Source: Sedimenticola sp.
GTDB lineage: Bacteria > Pseudomonadota > Gammaproteobacteria > Chromatiales > Chromatiaceae
Reading direction: 5' to 3'
NCBI GenBank assembly: GCA_027030425.1
Contig: JALVEW010000031.1
Location: 1 to 44,548, forward strand
Length of the DNA: 44,548 bases
Shown: piece after piece, positions 1 through 6,474 of the stretch
Layout of the letters: every line of letters starts with the position of its first letter
Position numbering within the stretch: the stretch's first letter is position 1
Program-made: the position numbers and the translations under genes
The notes under the pieces: generated by a model
The model's input: the letters and a program-made list of their open reading frames with translations, nothing else
Told to the model about the DNA's origin: nothing
The model's database searches: none

Positions 1-2262
1 TGGGCGCTGTGGAAGTTCATCCAGGAAAAACGCCGCCATCTCACCCAGCGCAAGTTCCGCCGCCTGTGCCGGGAATATTTTCTGTCCTATACCCGCATCC
101 TGGAGTGGCAGGACATTCACAAGCAGCTGCGCACCCAGCTGCATGAAATGGGCTACCGGGACAATCAGGAAGACCCCGGCTACGAAACCATCCACAAGGC
201 CCTGCTGTCGGGCCTGCTCAGTCATGTGGGCTTTCGCCAGACGGGCAAGGGGGAGGGTTATCTGGGAGCGCGCAACAGCCGGTTTCACATTTTTCCCGGC
301 TCCAGCCAGTTCAGCGCCCGGCCAAAATGGATTATGGCCGCCGAGCTGGTGGAAACCACCAAACTCTATGCCCGGGGATGCGCCCGTATTCAGCCCGAAT
401 GGGTGGAATCCCTGGCCGGGCATCTGCTCAAGCACAGCTATTCCGAGCCCCACTGGCAGGGACGGCGCGGGCAGGTGGGGGCTTATGAGAAAGTCACCCT
501 GTTCGGGCTGGTGCTGGTGCCCAGGCGGCGGGTGAACTTCGGGCCCATCGATCCCGTCCAGTCCCGGGAGATCTTCATCCGCTTCGGCCTGGTGGAAGGG
601 GATATGAAAACCCGCGCCCCCTTCTGGCGGCACAACCGGGAGCTGGTGGACTACGTGCGGGACATGGAGGCCCGCACCCGGCGTCCCGACCTGCTGGTGG
701 ATGAGGAGCGCATGTACGCCTTCTATGACCAACGAATTCCCGAGGGCATCTGCAACGTTCCCCAGCTGGAAAAATGGCTGCGCAAGGTCAGCCGCAAACA
801 GCCGCGTATTCTGCACATGGAACTGGAGGACGTGCTGGCCCGGCAGACCGATGCCGCCGCCGAGGCCCAGTTCCCGAAAGCCCTGGAACTGCACGGCATG
901 AGCCTGCCCCTGGAATACCGCTTCGAGCCCGGTCACGCGGCGGATGGCGTGACCCTGGTGGCTCCCGCCGGCGTGCTGCGCCAGATCAGCCCGGGCCGCC
1001 TGGACTGGCTGGTGCCCGGCCTGCTGGAAGAAAAGATCATCGCGCTCATCAAGGGGCTGCCCAAGTTCCTGCGCAAGGCTTTCGTGCCCGTGCCGGATTT
1101 TGCCGCCCGCGCCCTGCAAAAGCTGCAACCCTCGGACACGCCCCTGGTGCAGGCCCTGGGCGCGGAACTCAAGAGCCTGTCCGGCGGGGTGCATGTTCCC
1201 GAGGATGCCTGGGACGTGGAGGGCCTGCCGGACTACCTGTGCATGCGTGTGCGGGTTATCGACGGCCAGGGCAAGACCCTGGGGGCGGGCCGGGATCTGC
1301 TGGCCCTGCAAAAACAATATGGCGACCTGGAAACCGCCATGCCGGAACCCGACCAGGCTCATCCCCTGGAGCGCCGGGGCATGAGCCGCTGGGATTTCGG
1401 CTCATTGCCGGAACAGGTGGAAAGCGACAGCCGCGGCATCCGCCTGACCCTGTGGCCCGCCCTGAAGGACGAGGGTGACAGCGTGGCCGTGGAACTGTAC
1501 GGCTCCGAAGCCGAGGCCCGCCAGTCTCACCGGGAAGGGCTGCGCCGCCTGTTCATGCTGGCCATGCCCAGGGAAATCCGTGAGCTGAAGAAAAAACTGC
1601 CGGGCCTGCAGCAGATGCGATTGCAGTATGCCAAGGCCCCCGGCGCCCCCGGCCATCTTCGGGGCAGGGGAAAGCAGGATCTGGAGTGGGAACTGCTGGC
1701 CCTGATTCTCGACCGGACCTTTCTTGCCGACGGCCAGGACATCCGGGACGAGCAGGCCTTTGCCCGGCGCCTGGCCGGCCATCGCGGAGAAATGGCCCAG
1801 CGCATGAAAGAAGTCTGCCAGCTGGCGGCCGGGATTCTTGGCCAGTATCAGAAACTGCGCAAGACCCTGGCCGGCATCACCCAGATCAACTGGCTGGCCT
1901 CCACCCAGGACATGCAGTGGCAACTGGACCGGCTGGTGTTCCAGGGTTTTCTGCTGCATACCCCCTGGGAGCAGCTCAAGCAGTATCCCCGCTATCTCCG
2001 CGCCCTGGAAAAGCGCCTGGAAAAACTGCGCAGTGCCGCCCTGCGCGACCAGCAGCTGCTCAACGAATTACAGGCCGTGCAGGAGGACTGGCTGGCGCGC
2101 TGGCAGGCCGCCAGCGACAAGGGCGTGACGGATGAGCGGCTGGAAGAGATTCGCTGGATGCTGGAAGAGCTGCGCATCTCCCTGTTCGCCCAGGAGCTGA
2201 AGACCGCCTATCCCGTATCCGTAAAACGCATCCGCAAGCGCTGGCGGGAGCTGGGGCTTTGA
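1..2262 (+). CDS. hrpA: ATP-dependent RNA helicase HrpA, C-terminal part (5' end outside window)
   Basis: The frame is open from base 1 to a TGA at 2260-2262, giving 753 residues of a protein that is usually about 1,300 long. The DEAH-box helicase core (Walker A, DEAH, RecA-like domains) lies upstream of the window. What is visible begins in the helicase-associated (HA2) region, then the OB-fold, then the long C-terminal region typical of HrpA (DUF3418). HrpA is a DEAH-family RNA helicase; in E. coli it is linked to fimbrial mRNA processing and rescue of stalled ribosomes. The basic tail (residues KRIRKRWREL) fits the family C-terminus. No frameshift is seen. Assignment rests on the overall pattern of the C-terminal domain, as the catalytic motifs cannot be inspected here. 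Confidence 0.88.
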   Translation, partial: WALWKFIQEKRRHLTQRKFRRLCREYFLSYTRILEWQDIHKQLRTQLHEMGYRDNQEDPGYETIHKALLSGLLSHVGFRQTGKGEGYLGARNSRFHIFPGSSQFSARPKWIMAAELVETTKLYARGCARIQPEWVESLAGHLLKHSYSEPHWQGRRGQVGAYEKVTLFGLVLVPRRRVNFGPIDPVQSREIFIRFGLVEGDMKTRAPFWRHNRELVDYVRDMEARTRRPDLLVDEERMYAFYDQRIPEGICNVPQLEKWLRKVSRKQPRILHMELEDVLARQTDAAAEAQFPKALELHGMSLPLEYRFEPGHAADGVTLVAPAGVLRQISPGRLDWLVPGLLEEKIIALIKGLPKFLRKAFVPVPDFAARALQKLQPSDTPLVQALGAELKSLSGGVHVPEDAWDVEGLPDYLCMRVRVIDGQGKTLGAGRDLLALQKQYGDLETAMPEPDQAHPLERRGMSRWDFGSLPEQVESDSRGIRLTLWPALKDEGDSVAVELYGSEAEARQSHREGLRRLFMLAMPREIRELKKKLPGLQQMRLQYAKAPGAPGHLRGRGKQDLEWELLALILDRTFLADGQDIRDEQAFARRLAGHRGEMAQRMKEVCQLAAGILGQYQKLRKTLAGITQINWLASTQDMQWQLDRLVFQGFLLHTPWEQLKQYPRYLRALEKRLEKLRSAALRDQQLLNELQAVQEDWLARWQAASDKGVTDERLEEIRWMLEELRISLFAQELKTAYPVSVKRIRKRWRELGL

Positions 2263-2333
2263 CGGACCTGTAATGGAAAGGCGCTGCTGACGGTCTTCTG
2301 TGACAGAGAGCAACCGCATTCAGGAGCAAGGCC

Positions 2334-3032
2334 ATGAAGATTCGCAGCAGCATACTGGCGGCGACCATGATGATTCTGCCCTGGTCCGCCCAGGCCCTGG
2401 AGCCCTGGGATGCCTCCCGCGCCACCCGCTGGCCGGGGGTGGAGGTCATCAAGCCAGAGGATGCCCAGATCGGCAAGCAGATCGGCAATCTGCCGTTTCA
2501 TGACTTGTGGGGAAGGGCTGTTTCCCTGCACGACTTGGCGGGAGAAAGAGGTACGGTTGTTGTCGTGCGCGATCCAAAGTGTCCGGTTTCCCGGCGTTAC
2601 GGCCCCCGTATTTCCCAACTGGGGCAAGGATTCGTGGAAAAAGGCTTTTCTTTCGTATTTATCTATCTCAACGAATCCCTGAACCTGGAGGCACTGGAAG
2701 ACGATGCCCGGGGCTTGCGCCTGCCCCAGGCCACCATGGTGGGCAAGGGAAGTTTCGTGCTGGCGGCGGCGCTGGGCGTGAGAAGCACCGGCGACGTTTT
2801 CGTTCTTGATGATGAGTACCGGCTGATATACCGGGGCGCCATCGACGACCAGTACGGTTTTGGCTATACCCAGGAAGCGCCCACCCATCACTATCTGCGT
2901 AACGCCCTGGAAGCGGAACTGCGGGGGTGGCCCGTGCCGGTACCCGCCACCCTGGCGCCCGGCTGCCAGATCGATGCCGATCCCGCAAAGGATGAGCTGT
3001 TGCCCATTCCGCCGGGTGCCGCCCTATCCTGA
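2334..3032 (+). CDS. Secreted redoxin / thioredoxin-fold protein
   Basis: A 232-residue protein with an N-terminal signal peptide (hydrophobic residues 7-17, likely cleavage after A-Q-A at 19-21). The body looks like a thioredoxin/peroxiredoxin-like fold: a beta strand of repeated valines (75-78) followed by D-P-K-C-P-V-S-R (80-87) in the place of the redox centre, with a single cysteine (C83) and a serine rather than a second cysteine. A later segment reads VFVLDDEYRLIYRGAIDD, the strand-turn-strand typical of redoxin C-terminal halves, and a last cysteine lies in APGCQID (about 216). A good Shine-Dalgarno (AGGAG, 8 bases upstream) supports the ATG. Similar redoxin-like domains occur in bacterial periplasmic proteins, sometimes fused to copper or cytochrome domains. 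The substrate is unknown. It stands alone between hrpA and the SEC-C gene. Confidence 0.75.
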   Translation: MKIRSSILAATMMILPWSAQALEPWDASRATRWPGVEVIKPEDAQIGKQIGNLPFHDLWGRAVSLHDLAGERGTVVVVRDPKCPVSRRYGPRISQLGQGFVEKGFSFVFIYLNESLNLEALEDDARGLRLPQATMVGKGSFVLAAALGVRSTGDVFVLDDEYRLIYRGAIDDQYGFGYTQEAPTHHYLRNALEAELRGWPVPVPATLAPGCQIDADPAKDELLPIPPGAALS

Positions 3033-3092
3033 TACGGGGTCCAGGCTTTATAATCGGTTCCTTTGTAAGAAAGCATCAAGGAACTCAGCCCC

Positions 3093-3581
3093 ATGTCCAA
3101 CTGTCCCTGTGGCTCTGAACGCGAATATTCCGCCTGTTGCGAGCCCATACTCACCGGCGCCGCGAAGGCGAAAACCGCCGAAGCCCTGATGCGCGCCCGC
3201 TATACCGCCTACCAGAAGGATGCCATAGGCTTTCTCGGCGACAGCCTGCATCCCAACAGCCGCCATGACTGGGATGAAGCGGCCACGCGCAAGTGGGCCG
3301 AGCAATCCGTGTGGCTGGGGCTGGAGGTTCGCGCCACCGAGCGGGGCGGTGAAGAAGATGATACAGGCACCGTGGAATTCATCGCCACCTACAATGAAGA
3401 TGGTGTATTGCGCCGGCATCATGAAAACAGCCTGTTTAAGAGAGAGAACGGCCGCTGGTATTATGTGGACGGCAAGATGCCCGCGCCGGAAACCGTCAAG
3501 CGGGAGACGCCCAAGGTGGGCAGGAATGACCCCTGTCCCTGCGGTAGCGGCAAGAAATACAAAAAGTGTTGTGGAGCCTGA
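3093..3581 (+). CDS. ychJ: YchJ-family protein (UPF0225) with two SEC-C-like zinc motifs
   Basis: 162 residues. Both ends carry a SEC-C type metal-binding motif: near the N-terminus C4, C6, C15, C16 ([13 protein letters not shown]) and at the C-terminus [14 protein letters not shown]. The SEC-C motif was first described at the C-terminus of SecA, where it binds zinc. Between them is the UPF0225/DUF1186-like central domain with conserved MRARYTAY and a WLGL strand. E. coli YchJ is about 150 residues with the same layout; its function is not established. The stop codon touches the next start codon directly, so the transglycosylase gene downstream is probably co-transcribed. A TATAAT-like hexamer lies at 3049-3054, but no convincing -35 accompanies it. 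Confidence 0.9.
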   Translation: MSNCPCGSEREYSACCEPILTGAAKAKTAEALMRARYTAYQKDAIGFLGDSLHPNSRHDWDEAATRKWAEQSVWLGLEVRATERGGEEDDTGTVEFIATYNEDGVLRRHHENSLFKRENGRWYYVDGKMPAPETVKRETPKVGRNDPCPCGSGKKYKKCCGA

Positions 3582-4328
3582 GTGACGAGAGCGGCCGTAT
3601 TCTTCTGTTTCACCCTGGCGGCGGGGCTGGCTGCCGCGGATACCTATGTCTGCACCAACGAGGAAGGTGACACCACTCTGACCAATATCCCCTGTTCCCG
3701 GGGCAGCATCACCCGGAAGCACAATCGCAGCAGCAAGACCCGGCCGCAGAACAGCCGCAAGATCATCGGCTACAGCTACCGCTTCGAAGATCAGGAAGGG
3801 CGCACCCTGTACACCAATCTGGCCGGGGCGGGGAAGGGAATGAAGCTGGTGGCCAAGCGCCCCATCTATTACTACGGCAAACCCGAGAGCGGCGGGCCGG
3901 CCCCGGTACTCAAGGTGCTGCGGAAACGGGTGAAGGAATACCGCCCCCTGATCCTGCAGGCTGCCCGCGAAACCGGCCTGGACGCCAACCTGATTCATGC
4001 TGTGATACTGGCCGAATCGGCCTATGATCCCCAGGCGCGTTCCCCCAAGGGGGCCATGGGGCTGATGCAGCTCATGCCGGCCACGGCCAGGCGCTATGGC
4101 GTGGCCAACCCCTATGATCCCGCCCAAAACATCCGTGGCGGCACCCGTTATCTCAGTTACCTGATGAAGCGGTTCGGCAACGATATCGAACTGGCCGTGG
4201 CCGCTTACAATGCCGGGGAAGGGGCCGTGGAAAAATATAACCGCAGCATCCCGCCCTACAAGGAAACCCAGGCTTACGTGGAGAAGGTGAAGGGATACAT
4301 GGCCCAGGGGATGCTGGCCTTCAACTGA
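3582..4328 (+). CDS. Secreted lytic transglycosylase with DUF4124-like N-terminal repeats
   Basis: 248 residues starting with GTG immediately after the upstream TGA. A short signal peptide (residues 3-18, cleavage near A-A-A-D at 17-20) precedes a DUF4124-like strand pair, YVCTNEEGDTTLTNIPC (22-38). A second, similar stretch, YRFEDQEGRTLYTN (66-79), looks like a repeat of it. The C-terminal half is a family 1 (Slt/MltC-like) lytic transglycosylase domain: catalytic glutamate E145 in AVILAESAYDP, then GAMGLMQLMP and AVAAYNAGEG, the usual lysozyme-fold signatures. It should cleave the MurNAc-GlcNAc bond of periplasmic peptidoglycan with formation of a 1,6-anhydro end. The N-terminal domain may position the enzyme. 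Very likely an SLT enzyme; the specific cellular role is not known. Confidence 0.92.
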   Translation: MTRAAVFFCFTLAAGLAAADTYVCTNEEGDTTLTNIPCSRGSITRKHNRSSKTRPQNSRKIIGYSYRFEDQEGRTLYTNLAGAGKGMKLVAKRPIYYYGKPESGGPAPVLKVLRKRVKEYRPLILQAARETGLDANLIHAVILAESAYDPQARSPKGAMGLMQLMPATARRYGVANPYDPAQNIRGGTRYLSYLMKRFGNDIELAVAAYNAGEGAVEKYNRSIPPYKETQAYVEKVKGYMAQGMLAFN

Positions 4329-4335
4329 GCCTTTA

Positions 4336-4456
4336 CCTCCTTCTCGGGAGGGTGTCGCAAAAGGCGACAGCCGCCGCGATGCAGGGACGCATCGCCATTT
4401 TCGATGGCGGTAAGCCATTGAAAATGGAGAAATCGGAAAATCGCACTTTTCCGATT
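4336..4456. repeat. Array of five consecutive hairpins in the gap between convergent genes
   Basis: The gap between the transglycosylase gene and the glycosyltransferase gene holds five adjoining palindromes: 4336-4351 (CCTCC/GGAGG), 4353-4369 (TGTCGC/GCGACA), 4376-4395 (GCGATGC/GCATCGC, perfect 7 bp), 4395-4427 (14-bp arms, one G-T mismatch, loop GGTAA) and 4431-4456 (AATCGGAAAA/TTTTCCGATT, perfect 10 bp). The genes converge here, so the array may end transcription from both sides, be a cluster of extragenic palindromic repeats, or form a structured RNA. No open frame in the gap has a plausible start and product. Confidence 0.7.
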
Positions 4457-4559
4457 CCGAGTCATGAAAGCCCAGGGAAGGGTTTTTACGATAGATGGCC
4501 AGGGTGAGGGGGCACAAGTCATCCTTACCTTCTCCCGCGCCATGGGATGCCTTTCCACA

Positions 4560-5573
4560 CTATCCCACAGCCAGATAATCCCGCCCATTGATATAGCCCA
4601 GGGCATCCAGTTCCCCGGCAATATCTTCCCTGGCCCCGTGATTGGCCACGTATATGAGCACGAAGGGCCGCCCGTTGCGGGCCAGCCAGGCGCTGTTTAC
4701 CACGGGCGTGCCGCGAATCTCGTTGCCTATCTTTTTCGGATCGATATCCACCCAGGCCCGGGGCTGGAACCCCAGGTCCAGCAGATGCCGGCAGCGCTTG
4801 CGGGTCTTGCGGCCGGCGCCCCAGATGACGAAATCATCCCGGCGCGCCAGCAGGCGGGGATCCCTGGCCAGGTAACGGGCGCGCAGCCTGTCGAAAGCTT
4901 CCCGGGAGCAGCGCGGATCGGTGCGGGACACCCGGTCCGGGCTTTCCCGCCAGTCCAGCAACACCTCGGGCAGTTTTTCCATGGGCTGTCCTGAATGAAA
5001 CAGGCGCAGCCACAGGTCATAGTCTTCAGGAAACGGGCCATGGTGATATCCGCCCAACGCCTGCACCCTGCTGTTCCTGAACATGACACTGGGATGGGCG
5101 AAGGGCGATTCCACGTAGATTTGCCGATCGATATCCGCCGGAGAGCAGCACTGGTTCTGCCAGCGGATGTATTCCCGAAACCCCTTTTCTATGAGCGCAT
5201 CCGGGAACAGGCGAACCCGGGTGGCGGAGAGCGCCAGGTTCGGTACACGTCGAAAATGTTCCAGCTGGGCGGCCAGCCGTTGCGGATCCATGATATCGTC
5301 CGCGTCCATGCGCGCCACCAGTTCATGGCGGCAGGCCGCGAGGCCGTGGTTGAGGGCGTTCACCAGTCCCTTGCGGGGATTGTCCAGCACCCGGATGCGC
5401 TCATCCCGCCGGGCAAGCCGCCGCAGCCAGGTGTCGGCGCCGTCGGTGCTCTGGTCGTTTACCGCCACCAGCTCCCAGTGGCGGTGTTCCTGGCGGAAAA
5501 GGCTTTCCAGGCATTCCGGCAGGGTTTCCCGGGCGTCGTGGAAGGGCAGCAGGACACTGATGAATTCAGGCAT
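4560..5573 (-). CDS. Family 2 glycosyltransferase with C-terminal nucleotide-binding-like domain
   Basis: 337 residues from the ATG at 5573, where the family N-terminus (EFISVLLPFHDA) begins; the frame stays open further upstream but that part has no glycosyltransferase character. The GT-A domain shows VNDQSTDG (about 40-47), LNHGLA and the metal/nucleotide-sugar DxD-type motif in RMDADDI. A later ED motif (FPEDYDLWLRL) fits the general base and acceptor region of GT2 enzymes. After about residue 235 comes VIWGAGRKTRKRCRHLLDLG and VDIDP, a Rossmann-like start resembling the N-terminal domain of sugar acyltransferases of the NeuD/PglD type, but no acyltransferase hexapeptide repeats follow. 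It probably transfers a sugar in the cytosol for a surface glycan or lipid. The acceptor is unknown. No glycan biosynthesis neighbours are present. Confidence 0.85.
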   Translation of the reverse strand: MPEFISVLLPFHDARETLPECLESLFRQEHRHWELVAVNDQSTDGADTWLRRLARRDERIRVLDNPRKGLVNALNHGLAACRHELVARMDADDIMDPQRLAAQLEHFRRVPNLALSATRVRLFPDALIEKGFREYIRWQNQCCSPADIDRQIYVESPFAHPSVMFRNSRVQALGGYHHGPFPEDYDLWLRLFHSGQPMEKLPEVLLDWRESPDRVSRTDPRCSREAFDRLRARYLARDPRLLARRDDFVIWGAGRKTRKRCRHLLDLGFQPRAWVDIDPKKIGNEIRGTPVVNSAWLARNGRPFVLIYVANHGAREDIAGELDALGYINGRDYLAVG

Positions 5574-5578
5574 TTGCA

Positions 5579-6106
5579 ATGAAGACGAAAAACAAGGCAG
5601 ACAAGAATAAAGCAAGCCGTCCCCGTTGGCGACGCTGGGCCATGGATGTTTTCCTGGTTTTTGTGGTGGTGTTCGCCGTGCAGGCCTGGCAGACGCGAAA
5701 CATGCCCGTGGGAGAGGCGCCGCCACTGGAAGGGGTGCTGCTGGACGGAACGCCCGTGTCCCTGGCGGACTACCAGGGCGCCCCGGTGCTGGTACATTTC
5801 TGGGCCACCTGGTGCCCGGTATGCCGCGCGGAAGAAGGCAGTTTGAACAGTATCGCCAGGGATCATCCCGTGTTGACCGTCGCCACCACATCGGGAACGG
5901 CGGCGGAAGTGGGCAAATACCTGGCCGAGAACAGCCTGGACTTTCCCGTGATCACGGATGAATCCGGCCTGATGGGAGTGGCCTGGGGAATTCGTGGGGT
6001 GCCGGCAAGTTTCATCATCGATGCGGATGGAAACATCCGGCATCTGTCCGTGGGCTATACCACGGAACTGGGGTTGCGGTTTCGGCTCTGGCTGGCGGGT
6101 TTCTGA
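5579..6106 (+). CDS. Membrane-anchored TlpA/ResA-like thiol-disulfide oxidoreductase
   Basis: 175 residues: a very basic N-terminus (residues 2-20), one membrane anchor (about 22-37, DVFLVFVVVFAVQAW), then a periplasmic thioredoxin fold. The redox centre is WATWCPVC (C79 and C82), and the cis-proline loop is GVPASF (about 141-146). The CPVC dipeptide and size match the 'protein disulfide oxidoreductase' branch (ScsD/TlpA-like) rather than CcmG, which usually has the CcmG-specific insert and sits in a ccm operon. It likely reduces or oxidises periplasmic cysteines. The start codon lies only 5 bases from the divergent glycosyltransferase start, so its promoter and translation signals overlap that gene; no clear Shine-Dalgarno is visible. 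Confidence 0.88.
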   Translation: MKTKNKADKNKASRPRWRRWAMDVFLVFVVVFAVQAWQTRNMPVGEAPPLEGVLLDGTPVSLADYQGAPVLVHFWATWCPVCRAEEGSLNSIARDHPVLTVATTSGTAAEVGKYLAENSLDFPVITDESGLMGVAWGIRGVPASFIIDADGNIRHLSVGYTTELGLRFRLWLAGF

Positions 6107-6115
6107 GGGGAAACG

Positions 6116-6185
6116 AGGGGTCGGAGTCAAATCACCCCAGGCCATTGATTTTCTGCGATATCGCTTTGATTTGACTCCGACCCCT
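6116..6185. repeat. Inverted-repeat element, copy A (19-bp perfect arms)
   Basis: Perfect 19-bp inverted repeats at 6116-6134 and 6167-6185 (AGGGGTCGGAGTCAAATCA and its complement) enclose a 32-bp core. The same arm (GGGGTCGGAGTCAAAT) recurs at 13771 and 26080 with different cores. This copy fills the 95-bp gap between two convergent genes and could act as a bidirectional terminator. Arms of this kind resemble REP/BIME sequences mobilised by REP-associated tyrosine transposases (RAYT, IS200-like), but no such transposase is in the window. Confidence 0.85.
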
Positions 6186-6201
6186 CACCCCGCCACCGGG
6201 A

Positions 6202-6435
6202 TCAGATATCGCCGATGACCCGCTCTTCCCGGGGAATGCTCAACAGCTTTTCGGCTTCCACCTGGTTCTTGGCGAACACCAGGCGGAATTCCTGCTGGTC
6301 CCGGTCGGGATGGTTTTTGCGTTCCTGCTTCACCCGCAACTTGGCCTCCCGGTATTTGGGGTAGGTTTCGATGTAGGTCAGCAGCTTGGCACCGGATTCC
6401 GGGTGGGGCACAACTTCATAGACGAAATATGGCAT
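6202..6435 (-). CDS. Small conserved-looking protein of unknown function, downstream of lpd-like gene
   Basis: 77 residues, MPYFVYEVV to ERVIGDI. A strong Shine-Dalgarno (AAGGAGAA) sits 5-6 bases upstream of the ATG, which makes the gene convincing despite its size. The chain is highly charged and alternates beta-like and helical stretches: MPYFVYEVVPHP (strand), a helix rich in K/R/E with YREAKLRVKQERK (29-41), FRLVFAKNQVEAEKLL (second strand and helix). There is no signal peptide, membrane segment or cysteine, so it should be cytosolic. It lies 39 bp behind the flavoprotein gene on the same strand and probably shares its mRNA. I do not recognise a named family. Confidence 0.75.
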   Translation of the reverse strand: MPYFVYEVVPHPESGAKLLTYIETYPKYREAKLRVKQERKNHPDRDQQEFRLVFAKNQVEAEKLLSIPREERVIGDI

Positions 6436-6474
6436 TTATGTTCTCCTTTGTTATCAATAGATTATTGAATATTC

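Noticed and set aside
3048-4517. Minus-strand open frame of 489 codons across the SEC-C and transglycosylase genes
   Set aside because: Runs through two good plus-strand genes and a hairpin array; no protein character.
5574-5891. Longer N-terminus for the glycosyltransferase
   Set aside because: The extra 106 residues are antisense to the TlpA-like gene and rich in P, R and A; the GT2 domain begins directly at 5573.
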